Shown one piece after another: positions 1 to 11,300 of a DNA stretch of 35,587 nt; position 1 is the first letter of the stretch; each line of letters begins with the position of its first letter. A program made the translations under genes and the position numbers. Origin of the DNA: Planctomycetaceae bacterium (lineage in GTDB: Bacteria; Planctomycetota; Planctomycetia; Planctomycetales; Planctomycetaceae). Below the pieces are notes generated by a model. The model was given only the letters and a program-made list of their open reading frames with translations. It was not told the DNA's origin and searched no databases. Location: contig JAKFVC010000029.1 in the NCBI GenBank assembly GCA_021732415.1, forward strand, positions 1 to 35,587, read 5' to 3'.

Positions 1-43
1 CTCACCCCCAGCCCCTCTCCCCGGAGTACCAGGGCGAGGGGAG
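1..43. repeat. C-rich/G-rich intergenic palindrome, cut by window edge
   Basis: A run rich in CCCCTCTCCCC is followed after a short spacer by GGGCGAGGGGAG, so the two sides can pair. This is the style of short intergenic palindrome seen elsewhere in the window. Its left end lies outside the window. The remaining bases up to 245 hold no convincing gene. Confidence 0.45.
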
Positions 44-245
44 CTAAAGTTTTTCGGAGGCCTTCCCCACCATTTAGTGGCTACCCCCTTACCATCGAAC
101 CAATCACGATTCCCCTTGAACCTAGGCCCCTGTCTGCCTATCCTTCTTATTCAAGATGATCTCCCGTCGCGTCTGGCCCTTAGTCGCCACAAGGACGCCC
201 GGTGGATTACGAAAACCCCGCTGCGTGCGGCGTATTATCAATCCC

Positions 246-1334
246 ATGGCAGATCGCAAATTACGACAGGCGATTGCGGCCGAAGCCGCGCGACTGTTGC
301 AGCAGCGAAAAGAACCCGACTTTCACGCCGCCCGACGCAAGGCGGCCCGTTGGTTTTCCCGCCAACGCGTCGCTCCAGCCGACTTGCCCTCGTTCGGAGA
401 AATCCAGCAGGAAGTGTTTGCCCTGGCCGGGTTGTTTTCCTCGGAACGGCAACAATCAGCCCTCAACGAAATCCGGCTGGTGGCTCACGATCTCCTGGAA
501 TTACTCCACGATTACGAACCGCGGCTGTCGGGTTCCGCCCTCACCGGGCCCATCCTGCCGGGTGCCGAAATTGAATTGACACTCGCGCACGGTAGCCTGT
601 CCGAGATCACGGCGATCCTGTTCGATGCGGGGTATCGGGCGCAGCTCAGGGCGGATGGCAGCCTGACGTTCTTCGATCGCTATCCGTGTGTCTTATCGAT
701 CCAGCCGGAATCGCACACCGAGGAATTCACTCAGCGACATCGGCAGATCGATCTGCAGGGGCTCGACGAATTATTGGCGGAAGAATCCGAGCGTGAGCAG
801 CACCGAATGGCCGCGCTCGATCAACAGGCCGATCAATTGGAGGCCGACGACGACGAGACCGACGATTACCATCCCGACTTCTTCCCCACGCTCGAGATGT
901 TGCTCAACAAGCTGGAATCGATCCGTCTGGATCCCATCCAGCACCCCGAGGGCGATCTGCTGTATCACTCGCTGCAGGTTTATGAACTCGGGTTGGCCGA
1001 ACGGCCGTATGATGAAGAATTCCTGCTGGCCTGCCTGGTCCACGACGTCGGCGTCGGCTTGGATCGCCGGCATCCGCTGGAGGCCGCGTGGAATGCCATT
1101 GGAGAACTGGTCACACCACGTACCTGGTTCTTCATTGAGAACCGCGCGGAGGCGGTCGAGTACCTCTCAACGGGCAAGATCCGCGGGACGTTGAAGCGTT
1201 CAGAGGACTTCGAAGAACTGGTGCTGCTCGCCAAGTGCGACCTCAAGGGGAGGCTACGCGGGGCGAAAGTCAGCTCGGTGGAAGAAGCGTTGGAATACAT
1301 CGCGGGATTGGGTTCCGCCTGGGATAACGCGTGA
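246..1334 (+). CDS. Nucleotidyltransferase-like protein fused to a C-terminal HD domain
   Basis: 362 residues from the ATG at 246. An in-frame ATG at 156 would add 30 basic residues unlike the family N terminus (LRQxIAxEAARLL), so 246 is preferred although no strong ribosome site is visible. The N-terminal part resembles bacterial putative nucleotidyltransferases with the pattern PRLxGSxLTGxxxxGxDIDI. Here that stretch reads GSALTGPILPGAEIELTL (96-113), so both metal-binding Asp positions are Glu, which may reduce or abolish transferase activity. An acidic linker (about 196-211) leads to an HD-type region with H241, H266-D267 and D332, the spacing expected for a metal-dependent phosphohydrolase. 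The natural substrate is unknown. The protein is probably cytoplasmic, with no signal peptide. It converges on the glycogen phosphorylase gene. Coding status is near certain; the function is inferred from motifs. Confidence 0.75.
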   Translation: MADRKLRQAIAAEAARLLQQRKEPDFHAARRKAARWFSRQRVAPADLPSFGEIQQEVFALAGLFSSERQQSALNEIRLVAHDLLELLHDYEPRLSGSALTGPILPGAEIELTLAHGSLSEITAILFDAGYRAQLRADGSLTFFDRYPCVLSIQPESHTEEFTQRHRQIDLQGLDELLAEESEREQHRMAALDQQADQLEADDDETDDYHPDFFPTLEMLLNKLESIRLDPIQHPEGDLLYHSLQVYELGLAERPYDEEFLLACLVHDVGVGLDRRHPLEAAWNAIGELVTPRTWFFIENRAEAVEYLSTGKIRGTLKRSEDFEELVLLAKCDLKGRLRGAKVSSVEEALEYIAGLGSAWDNA

Positions 1335-1344
1335 CGCGAAGCAT

Positions 1345-1443
1345 TATCCCATTGGTCCCATTGGTCCCATTGGTCCCATCCGTCCCATTAGTCCCATGAA
1401 TTTGATGGGACTTATAGGACTTATGGGACAAATGGGACTTATG
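1345..1443. repeat. 9-bp-period palindromic repeat (TTGGTCCCA / TGGGACTTA)
   Basis: Between two convergent genes, about five units of TCCCATTGG type are followed by about four units of the complementary TGGGACTTA type. The two halves can pair along their whole length with occasional mismatches, giving a long imperfect hairpin. It lies directly downstream of both stop codons, so it could act as a bidirectional terminator, but no T-run is present. Confidence 0.8.
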
Positions 1444-1453
1444 AAAATCATCC

Positions 1454-3613
<2,160 letters not shown>

Positions 3614-3736
3614 TATCGACTCATCCTGGAGTGCCAATTACCAATGCGCCTCTCCCGTGAGGCGGAAACCTGTGCGGAGTATAGCGAAACAGGCAAAGTA
3701 CGGGATAGTTCTAATCGTGCAGCGTCGTCTTATCGC

Positions 3737-4030
3737 TGGGAGGGCGAGGCTCCTAAGCCCCAACGGGGCGAACTAGGCCAGCCCAGGGTATCGCCCTGGG
3801 TTGCAGGTCAAATTATTGAATTGGAGCCCTGAAGGGGCGTACTAGGCCCATGCTAGTGCGCCCCTTCAGGGCTTGGAATGCTCTCTTGCGAGTTTACCCA
3901 GGGCGATGCCCTGGGCTGGCCTAGTTCGCCCCTTGGGGGCTGAAAACCACTGATCGTTACGCAACAAAAATCGGAAGAACAACAAACCCTGTCAATGACC
4001 TATTTTCGCCAGCCCAGCCTCGCCCTCCCA
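3737..4030. repeat. Nested palindromic element (three concentric inverted repeats)
   Basis: The outer arms TGGGAGGGCGAGGCT (3737-3751) and AGCCTCGCCCTCCCA (4016-4030) are exact inverse copies. Inside, 3755-3801 pairs with 3896-3941 and contains CCCAGGG-type sub-hairpins. Innermost, 3824-3874 forms a hairpin with arms GAGCCCTGAAGGGGCG and CGCCCCTTCAGGGCTT. The outer arm matches the ends of the elements at 7507, 14754 and 17141, but the interior differs. It fills most of the spacer between the phosphorylase and the sigma factor and carries no gene. Confidence 0.85.
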
Positions 4031-4143
4031 ATTGGAGGTTGCACCCGATATTTTCCGTGGATTGTCCTCAGATTATCTGCCACAATGACCAACCGTATTC
4101 TCTGCTCGCCCTCGCAAGCCATGTCCAGGCGGTGTTCACCGAG

Positions 4144-4710
4144 ATGACAGACCGAAATGTGACGCTGTTGCTCGAATCATTGGAGCAGGGGGATTCCGGC
4201 GCGTCGGAGCGGCTGCTGCCTCTCGTGTATGAGGAACTGCACCGCCTGGCCCGGCAAAAAATGGCCCACGAAGCTCCCGAGCATACCCTGCAGCCAACCG
4301 CCCTGGTCCACGAAGCCTACCTGCGGCTAGTCGGCGACGCCGCAGCTCCCAAGTGGGAAAACCGGGGACATTTCTACGCGGCAGCAGCCGAGGCCATGCG
4401 GCGGATTCTGATTGAGGCCGCACGCCGCAAGGCCAGCTTAAAGCGGGGCAGCGGTCGACTGCGCGTGGAATTCTCGGAAGATGTCGCTCAAGAGGATCCT
4501 GAATCTCCCGATTCGTTGCTAACGCTCAATTCCGCCTTGGAAAAGTTGGAAATCGAGGATCCGGAGTCCTTCAAACTGGTGATGCTCCGTTACTTTGGAG
4601 GTCTCACAATGGAGGAAGCCGCGGCGGCGTTGGGCATCTCGCTACGAACGGCCAACCGACATTGGAGCTACGCCCGCGCGTGGCTCAAACGTGAAATGAA
4701 CCGCGATTAA
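4144..4710 (+). CDS. ECF-type RNA polymerase sigma factor
   Basis: 188 residues from the ATG at 4144. The open frame extends to a TTG at 4039, but family N termini begin close to this methionine. Sigma region 2 covers about residues 7-90 (EELHRLARQKM, LQPTALVHEAYLRL, HFYAAAAEAMRRIL). Sigma region 4 covers about 130-185, with a helix-turn-helix in GGLTMEEAAAALGISLRTANRHW. The layout matches the ECF group common in planctomycetes and acidobacteria (TIGR02999-like). It should direct core RNA polymerase to a small promoter set. No anti-sigma gene is adjacent. The next gene downstream in the same direction is a membrane Ser/Thr kinase, the partner often found beside this group, so control by phosphorylation is a reasonable inference. 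Confidence 0.92.
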   Translation: MTDRNVTLLLESLEQGDSGASERLLPLVYEELHRLARQKMAHEAPEHTLQPTALVHEAYLRLVGDAAAPKWENRGHFYAAAAEAMRRILIEAARRKASLKRGSGRLRVEFSEDVAQEDPESPDSLLTLNSALEKLEIEDPESFKLVMLRYFGGLTMEEAAAALGISLRTANRHWSYARAWLKREMNRD

Positions 4711-4768
4711 GGGCCCGGCGGGCACAAAATTGGCACACTCGACGAGCGAATTTCGCATCTTGATTTAG

Positions 4769-4856
4769 AGAAGGCGAGGCTCCGCCGAGCCGTCCTGTAG
4801 CCTGACTCTCTGAGTCGGGAGCATGAAATCAAAGACCACCCGACTCGGAGAGTCAA
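4769..4856. repeat. Partial GGCGAGGCTCC element plus GACTCTCTGAGTC inverted repeat
   Basis: Bases 4769-4792 resemble one arm of the 130-bp palindromic element (GGCGAGGCTCCGCCGAGCC) but lack its partner arm. Immediately after, TGACTCTCTGAGTCGGG (about 4803-4819) is followed by its near inverse CCCGACTCGGAGAGTCA (about 4839-4855), giving a stem with a loop of about 20 bases. Related GAGTCGGG hairpins occur at 14531, 22821, 34064 and 34891. Confidence 0.75.
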
Positions 4857-4909
4857 AGTAGAACGCACTGACTTTTGATTCTCGCCGTATTGATGAATGC
4901 AAGAAGAAT

Positions 4910-4977
4910 AATCTCACGCAAAGGCGCAAAGAACGAAGGGATGAATTCTTTGCGCCTTGGCGCCTTTGCGTGAGATT
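4910..4977. repeat. Inverted repeat, AATCTCACGCAAAGGCGC type
   Basis: The left arm beginning AATCTCACGCAAAGGCGC (4910) pairs with the right arm GGCGCCTTTGCGTGAGATT ending at 4977, through about 25 base pairs around a short centre. It lies in the 356-base spacer between sigma factor and kinase and has no coding content. Confidence 0.85.
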
Positions 4978-5066
4978 TTATTCCCCTTTTCCTCACACTT
5001 TGAGTTAGGAAAACTGGAACGCTTGGCACGAGCCCGCCCCCATTAACCGTAATATTGAATTCAACC

Positions 5067-7502
5067 ATGCCCGTCAGTCGCGAAAAGCAGATCTTCCTGT
5101 CAGCACTGGACTTAGAAACCGCTGCGGACAGACAAGCCTACCTGGCCGAAGCCTGCGGTGACGACCAATCTCTGCGCGCGTCCATCGACGAACTGCTCGC
5201 GGCTCACGGTCAGCAAACGAATTTGCTCGACCAGCCGCTGGTGCCGTGTGCGAATCTGCGCCAGCAAGTCGACGACGAAATGACGGCTCAAAAGCGTGAG
5301 TCCCCCCAGGTCGGTTCCGAATTGGCCGGCGAAGGCGCAGGCGAGTCGGCCGGGAACTACCGCCTCATGGAGCAAATCGGCGAGGGTGGGTTCGGCCAGG
5401 TTTTTGTCGCTCAGCAACAGCACCCCGTCCGCCGCCAGGTGGCCGTTAAAGTGCTGAAACATTGGGATGACTCGGGAGAGATCCTGGCGCGCTTTGAGGC
5501 CGAACGGCAGGCCTTGGCGATGATGGATCACCCCCACATTGCCCGGGTTTTCGACGCCGGCACGACGTCCGACGGACATCCGTTCTTCGTGATGGAACTG
5601 GTCCGCGGAGTCTCGATTACCGACTTCTGCGAGCAACAACAACTCTCCATCCCGCAGCGACTGGAGCTGTTCATCACCGTCTGCCAGGCCGTCCAACATG
5701 CGCACCAGAAAGGGGTCATCCATCGCGACCTCAAGCCGTCCAATGTGATGGTCTCGCTGCACGATGCGACGCCTGTCGCCAAGGTGATCGACTTTGGAGT
5801 GGCCAAGGCGATCTCACACGTCATCAACGAGCCTCTGACCGACAAGACCATCTATACGCGGTTCTCGCAAATGATCGGGACACCGATGTATATGAGTCCC
5901 GAGCAAGCCGAGATGAATTCGCTCGATGTCGACACCCGCAGCGACGTCTATTCGCTGGGAATGGTCCTCTACGAACTCCTGACAGGGACGAGTCCCTATG
6001 ACAAAAAGCGGTTGAAAACGGCCAACTACGATGAGCTGCGGCGCATCATCCGCGAGGAAGAGCTACCCAGCCCGAGCACCCGCCTCAGCACGCTGGCGGC
6101 CTCGCTGTCGACTGTGTCGGCAAATCGCCGTGTGACATCGCCGCAACTCACAGCGCTGGTCCGTGGGGATCTGGATTGGATCGTCATGAAGGCGGTCGAG
6201 AAAGAACGCTCACGCCGGTACGAAACCGCGAGCGCCCTGGCGACGGATATTCGACGACATCTCGATAACGAACCGATCGAAGCGCGCCCGCCGTCCCGCT
6301 GGTATCGATTCACCAAGTTTACTCTGCGCCACAAAGTGACGCTTACGGCCGCTTCATTGGTGGTATTGGCCATGATGGTCGGGACGGGGCTCAGCGTCTG
6401 GCAGGCCAGTCGAGCCGTTGCGGCACGCAGAGAATTGGAATCATTCGTCGGACGGCTCAAAGATGCCAATGTCTTGCTGGCCAGCGGCCGAGCCCATGCC
6501 GATGCGGGCCGCTGGCCGGCTGCATCGGCCGACTACAAACGGGCGACCGACTTACTGCCGAACTACTACCACGTCTGGATTGAACGAGGGGCCATGCAGG
6601 TCCGACTCGGACTGTGGCAGGCCGCCGCGGAGGACTATGCGCAGGCGTTAAAACTGGAGGCACCGGTTTCCGGCGCAGAATGGTGGGGCGTTCCGCAGCT
6701 CCTCTTATTCGCTCATCAGGACGCAGCCTTCCGTTCAGTTTGCCTGGGGATGCTCGAACAGAAATCCGCGGCGTCCGAGACTCCTTCAGCGTCGGCGATC
6801 CGGAGTTGCGTATTCGCGACACAACCCATTGTGGATCCACAGCAGTTGGCCAAATGGGCGGAGGCGTCTCTGGCTTCAAACAAAGATTCTCACGGCGGCG
6901 ATCGACCGGGATTTGGTCCGCCTCCAGGCGTGTTTGGCCGCACTCATGGCCCCGGCGGGCCAGGAGGCCCCGGAGGACCAGGCGGACCAGGCCGCTCCGA
7001 TGAGAAGCACCGCGGTGGCCACGGCTTCGGCTTCGGAGACCACGGCCATCCGCCCCCACCCCCCGGCGGACCGGGCGGGCCGCGAGCGGGCGGGCAGTTC
7101 GGTACGTCATTACCACGGGGCGCTGTCCTCTATGTCACCGGGCTGGCCCATTACCGCGCTGGGAATTATGAACAAGCGATGCAGCGTCTGGACGAATCAC
7201 TGTCGGAAGATCGAGGCTGGCCGGGCCGCGCGGTCTGCTACCCCGTCCTGGCCATGGCCTATCATCGCGCCGGAAAAAGCGAGGCAGCTCGCGAGGCATT
7301 GGAGACAACAAAACAAACCATCGACGACTGGCTGACCTCCATGCTGGACAGCCCCGTCGGCGAAACTCCGGTCCCCTGGTTCGACTGGATCGAGTGCCAG
7401 CTGCTCTACCGCGAAGCCAGCCTCCTCATCACGGGGTCCGCACCTCCCGACGACCCGCGTCTCAAAACGATCGAAGACCGGGCGCTCTCAGCGATTCGCT
7501 GA
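5067..7502 (+). CDS. Membrane-anchored Ser/Thr protein kinase with TPR-type C-terminal region
   Basis: 811 residues from the ATG at 5067; a TTG at 5055 is also in frame. The first 60 residues form the helical segment usual in planctomycete kinases of this type. The Hanks-type kinase domain starts near residue 97 with the glycine loop GEGGFGQV (105), lysine K128 in VAVK, catalytic D221 in HRDLKPSN, metal-binding D242 in DFG, and SPEQ in the activation segment. One hydrophobic helix at about 424-446 should anchor the protein, leaving the kinase in the cytoplasm. Beyond it lie TPR-like helices interrupted by a Gly/Pro/His-rich stretch (about 614-677, GPGGPGGPGG and PPPPPGGPGGP). It follows an ECF sigma gene after 356 bases of repeats. 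Kinase activity is well supported by intact motifs; its target and signal are unknown. Confidence 0.93.
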   Translation: MPVSREKQIFLSALDLETAADRQAYLAEACGDDQSLRASIDELLAAHGQQTNLLDQPLVPCANLRQQVDDEMTAQKRESPQVGSELAGEGAGESAGNYRLMEQIGEGGFGQVFVAQQQHPVRRQVAVKVLKHWDDSGEILARFEAERQALAMMDHPHIARVFDAGTTSDGHPFFVMELVRGVSITDFCEQQQLSIPQRLELFITVCQAVQHAHQKGVIHRDLKPSNVMVSLHDATPVAKVIDFGVAKAISHVINEPLTDKTIYTRFSQMIGTPMYMSPEQAEMNSLDVDTRSDVYSLGMVLYELLTGTSPYDKKRLKTANYDELRRIIREEELPSPSTRLSTLAASLSTVSANRRVTSPQLTALVRGDLDWIVMKAVEKERSRRYETASALATDIRRHLDNEPIEARPPSRWYRFTKFTLRHKVTLTAASLVVLAMMVGTGLSVWQASRAVAARRELESFVGRLKDANVLLASGRAHADAGRWPAASADYKRATDLLPNYYHVWIERGAMQVRLGLWQAAAEDYAQALKLEAPVSGAEWWGVPQLLLFAHQDAAFRSVCLGMLEQKSAASETPSASAIRSCVFATQPIVDPQQLAKWAEASLASNKDSHGGDRPGFGPPPGVFGRTHGPGGPGGPGGPGGPGRSDEKHRGGHGFGFGDHGHPPPPPGGPGGPRAGGQFGTSLPRGAVLYVTGLAHYRAGNYEQAMQRLDESLSEDRGWPGRAVCYPVLAMAYHRAGKSEAAREALETTKQTIDDWLTSMLDSPVGETPVPWFDWIECQLLYREASLLITGSAPPDDPRLKTIEDRALSAIR

Positions 7503-7506
7503 TTGG

Positions 7507-7635
7507 TGGGAGGGCGAGGCTCCCGCCGAGCCTAATACGACCGCAGGTCGGCGTCCGCCGGAGGCCCCGTGCGATGCCTCCGGCGGACGCCGAGCTAAAG
7601 CTCGTGGTAGGCTCGGCGGGAGCCTCGCCCTCCCA
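7507..7635. repeat. 129-bp palindromic element, copy 1
   Basis: Ends TGGGAGGGCGAGGCTCCC and its inverse enclose a near-complete palindrome. Inner arms include GCCGAGCCTAATACGA against the GTGGTAGGCTCGGC side, and GTCCGCCGGAGGCC against GGCCTCCGGCGGAC-type sequence around a short centre. It starts four bases after the kinase stop codon. Copies 2 and 3 at 14754 and 17141 match it almost base for base. Confidence 0.9.
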
Positions 7636-8356
7636 TGTGGCATCCCGACTGAGTTCGCGTCTTTCCTGATTCTCGCCCACGGTCACCGAATTCCTGGCAC
7701 ACTCCGACCCCAGATTTCGCATCTCTAACTGAGTCAGCCAACAGGCTTCCGCCTCAAGCTGATCGAATTTCTAGTGATCCGTCAGCAGAATCAGCAATAC
7801 CTGATGTTAAGGCATATCAATTGCTCAATTTTCGACTCAATGATGAAACCCGCTTCAAATTGCACTTGATTCTGTCGATAAAGCGGCACAACTTGAAGAC
7901 ATTGTGGCAAGATATCTGCCTGGCGGGCCGCAACAGATCCACGAAAAACCGAACGCCGCAGCCTCACTCGCACGATTGTACGTAATACTCGGGACGCCCA
8001 GCGTTGGTGAGCGTGACCGCTCAGTTGACCGCTCAGTTGTCCGATTAGGCGATCTGGACCGCGTTCCATTGGCATAAGCTGATTCCTTCGCACGATTCAC
8101 TGATCGCACAGGGCAAGACCTGATGGACTGTAAGACAACAGAGTGAATTCCCAGTGATCAGTTCACGCTGGGATCGATTCCAATACGGGCCGCGTCACCG
8201 AAACAGTCTGCAATTGACAGCATCGGATTCGCCACGCGATCGCCGATCGTGATCGCGCAGTCGACCGTCCGAGCTGCCACACGTGTCAATTCGCCGTCGG
8301 GCGTGAGGCTCAATACAACACGTAGTGTTCAATACCGCATCATAAAGAAGCAAATC
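7636..8356. other. Intergenic region without a recognisable gene
   Basis: About 720 bases. One plus-strand frame is open from about 7843 to 8077 but lacks an ATG and resembles nothing recognised. A 12-base direct repeat, GACCGCTCAGTT, occurs twice in tandem near 8019-8042. The right part presumably holds the promoter and leader of the giant repeat protein, but no promoter boxes could be assigned. Confidence 0.5.
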
Positions 8357-11300
8357 ATGGCGAACTTTTCCTGGATGAAGTGGATTAACGAGGTTTGTCA
8401 ATTTGGTCGGCAGCCCCTCCGTCGTTCACGTCGCAGGAAGATGCTGGCCATTGAAGGCTTGGAAGATCGCACACTCCTCACGGCGAACTTGCCGGTCGCC
8501 AATGATGACGCCTATCAAGTTGCCGGTGATACGACCTTAAATGGAAGTACCGTCCTCGCGAATGACACCGACGCCGACGGCGATACGATCGACCAGGCGG
8601 TGTTCGCCAGTGGCGTGTCCCACGGGACGCTGACTTTGTCCGGCAACGGGACCTTCGCATACACTCCCGCGACCGGTTTCACGGGAATAGACTCCTTTAC
8701 TTATTATGCACGCGACTCCGTGGACAATGAGAACAGTGCCAGTCCCGCCCGAGTGACAATCACAGTTGGTACCACCAATGAAGGTCCTGTCGCAGATCCT
8801 CTCGTCATCAATGTCGCGACTGATACAGCCTTCGTCGGCGGACTTTCCGGAACGGACCCCGAGGGTGACTCACTGACGTTTGCTGCGGGCAGCACGTCCG
8901 CGAGCCATGGTACGGTCTCCATTGGTTCGGACGGTTCTTTTACTTACACACCCGGTCCGGGATACAACGGCCCGGACACGTTCTCATTCAATGTCGATGA
9001 CGGCACCACCACCAGCGCCGATGCACTCGTCAGGGTTAATGTCGGACCCGGATCCAACCACGCGCCGGTCCCGACGTCCATCAGCATCAATGCCACTCAG
9101 GACACTGTGTTTGCCGGTAGTGTCAGTGCCGTCGACCCGGATAATGATCCCCTGACCTACAATCAGGGCAGCACGGTGGCCGCACATGGCACCGTCTCGA
9201 TCGCTCTCAACGGGAATTTCACCTATACGCCCAACGTGGGCTATGTCGGCGCGGACTCATTCTCGTTCACCGCGAGCGACGGTGTCTTCAGCAGCACGAC
9301 CGATGGGCTCGTGTCGATCCAGGTTGCATCGACGGGCAATGCCACGCCGGTTGCCAATGCGATCAGTATCAACGTGGGATTCAACACGACGTTCGGCGGC
9401 GGCTTGTCCGGGAGTGACGCCGATGGCGATTCGCTGACTTACGCCGCCGGCAGCAAGGCGGCCGCACATGGGACCGTCACGATTAATACGAATGGTACGT
9501 TTACCTATTCTCCGACGACCGGCTATTCGGGCAGCGATTCATTCTCGTTCCATGTGAACGATGGCACGGTGAATAGTGCCGATGCCCTGGTTTCGGTCAC
9601 GGTCGCGGCAGCCCCCAATCATGCACCTGTGGCGACGGCGACTAGTATCAATGTCACCTTCAACACCAAGTTTAACGGCACGCTGTCAGGCACCGATGCG
9701 GACGGCGACAGCTTGACCTTCCTCGCCGGCAACACGGCCGCAGCCCACGGGACGGTGGTGATCAATTCCAACGGAACATTCAGCTACACACCGGCGACAG
9801 GTTACAGCGGTAGTGACTCCTTCACGTTCAAAGTGAATGACGGGACCGTCAATAGTGCGAACGCGACAGTTTCAGTCACCGTGGCCGCGGGCGTCAATCA
9901 CGCACCGGTGGCGACTCCTCAAAGCATCAATGTCGTCTTCAACACGCAGTATTCTGGAACATTGGCTGGCACCGATTCCGACGGTAACAGCTTGACCTTC
10001 CTCGCCGGCAATACCGCCGCCGCCCACGGGACCGTGGTGATTAACTCCAACGGGACGTTCACTTATAAACCCACTACGGGTTATAGCGGTAGCGACTCGT
10101 TCTCGTTCAAAGTGAATGATGGGACAGTCAATAGTGCGAACGCGACGGTTTCGGTCACGGTGGCGACTGCCGTCAATCATGCACCTGTGGCGACGCCCCA
10201 AAGTATTAATGTCACTTTCAACACGCAGTATTCCGGGACTTTGACAGGCACCGACGCCGACAGCAACACCTTGACGTTCTCGGCGGGCAGCACGGCCGCC
10301 GCTCATGGGACGGTGGTGATCAATTCGAACGGGACTTTCACCTACACGCCAACGACGGGCTACAGTGGCAGCGACTCGTTCTCGTTCAAGGTGAATGATG
10401 GGACCGTCAACAGCGCCGACGCCACCGTTTCCGTGACCGTCGCCGCGCACGTGAACTCGGCACCGGTGGCCACGGCGGTCACGATTAATGCTATCTTGAA
10501 TACCACGTACTCCGGGCAATTGGCGGGGACCGACGCCGATGGTGATTCATTGGCATTTTCTCAGGGCAGTACGCTCGCGGCACACGGCATTGTGCAGATC
10601 ACCACTGCCGGCGCATTTACCTACACGCCGAACACGGGATACACCGGGAACGATGCGTTCTCCTTTAAAGTGAATGACGGCACCGTCAATAGTGCCGATG
10701 CCACGGTGACCGTGCATGTGGACTCCACGAACACGGCGCCCGTGGCGACCCCGCAGAGTATTAAAGCCATCTTGAACACAACGTACTCCGGCCAATTGGC
10801 AGGGACCGACGTGAATGGCGACACGCTGACGTTTTCGCAGGGCAGTACGCTCGCGGCACACGGCATTGTGCAGATCACCACCAGCGGCGCATTTACCTAC
10901 ACGCCCAATACCGGTTACACCGGCAGTGATTCGTTCTCATTCAAGGTGAATGACGGCACCGTCAATAGTGCTGATGCCACAGTTTCTGTGCAGGTCGCTC
11001 TCCCGAATCGGGCGCCGGTCGCCACACCCGCGAACATCAGCGTCACGTTCAACACGCAATACTCCGGAACGCTCTCCGGCACTGATGCTGACGGCGATAC
11101 ATTGACGTTTGCGGCCGGTACGACAGCCGCGGCTCACGGTACCGTGGTGATCAATTCCGACGGGACTTTTACCTACACGCCGAACACCGGTTATAGCGGT
11201 AACGACGCCTTCTCATTCATCGTGAATGACGGGACAGTCAATAGTGCGAACGCCACGGTTGCGGTCCAGGTCGCGGCACGCGTGAATCATGCCCCAGTCG

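Noticed and set aside
1335-1453. Standard rho-independent terminator between convergent genes
   Set aside because: The structure is a 9-base repeat array without a T-run, so only a possible termination role is noted.
7843-8077. Open plus-strand frame with plausible amino acid composition
   Set aside because: No ATG or good alternative start, no recognised motif, and short length; it could be a gene remnant but cannot be supported.
9872-10519. Long antisense open frame inside the giant repeat gene (and similar ones up to 226 codons)
   Set aside because: It arises from the periodic sequence of the sense repeats, has no ribosome site, and its product resembles no family.
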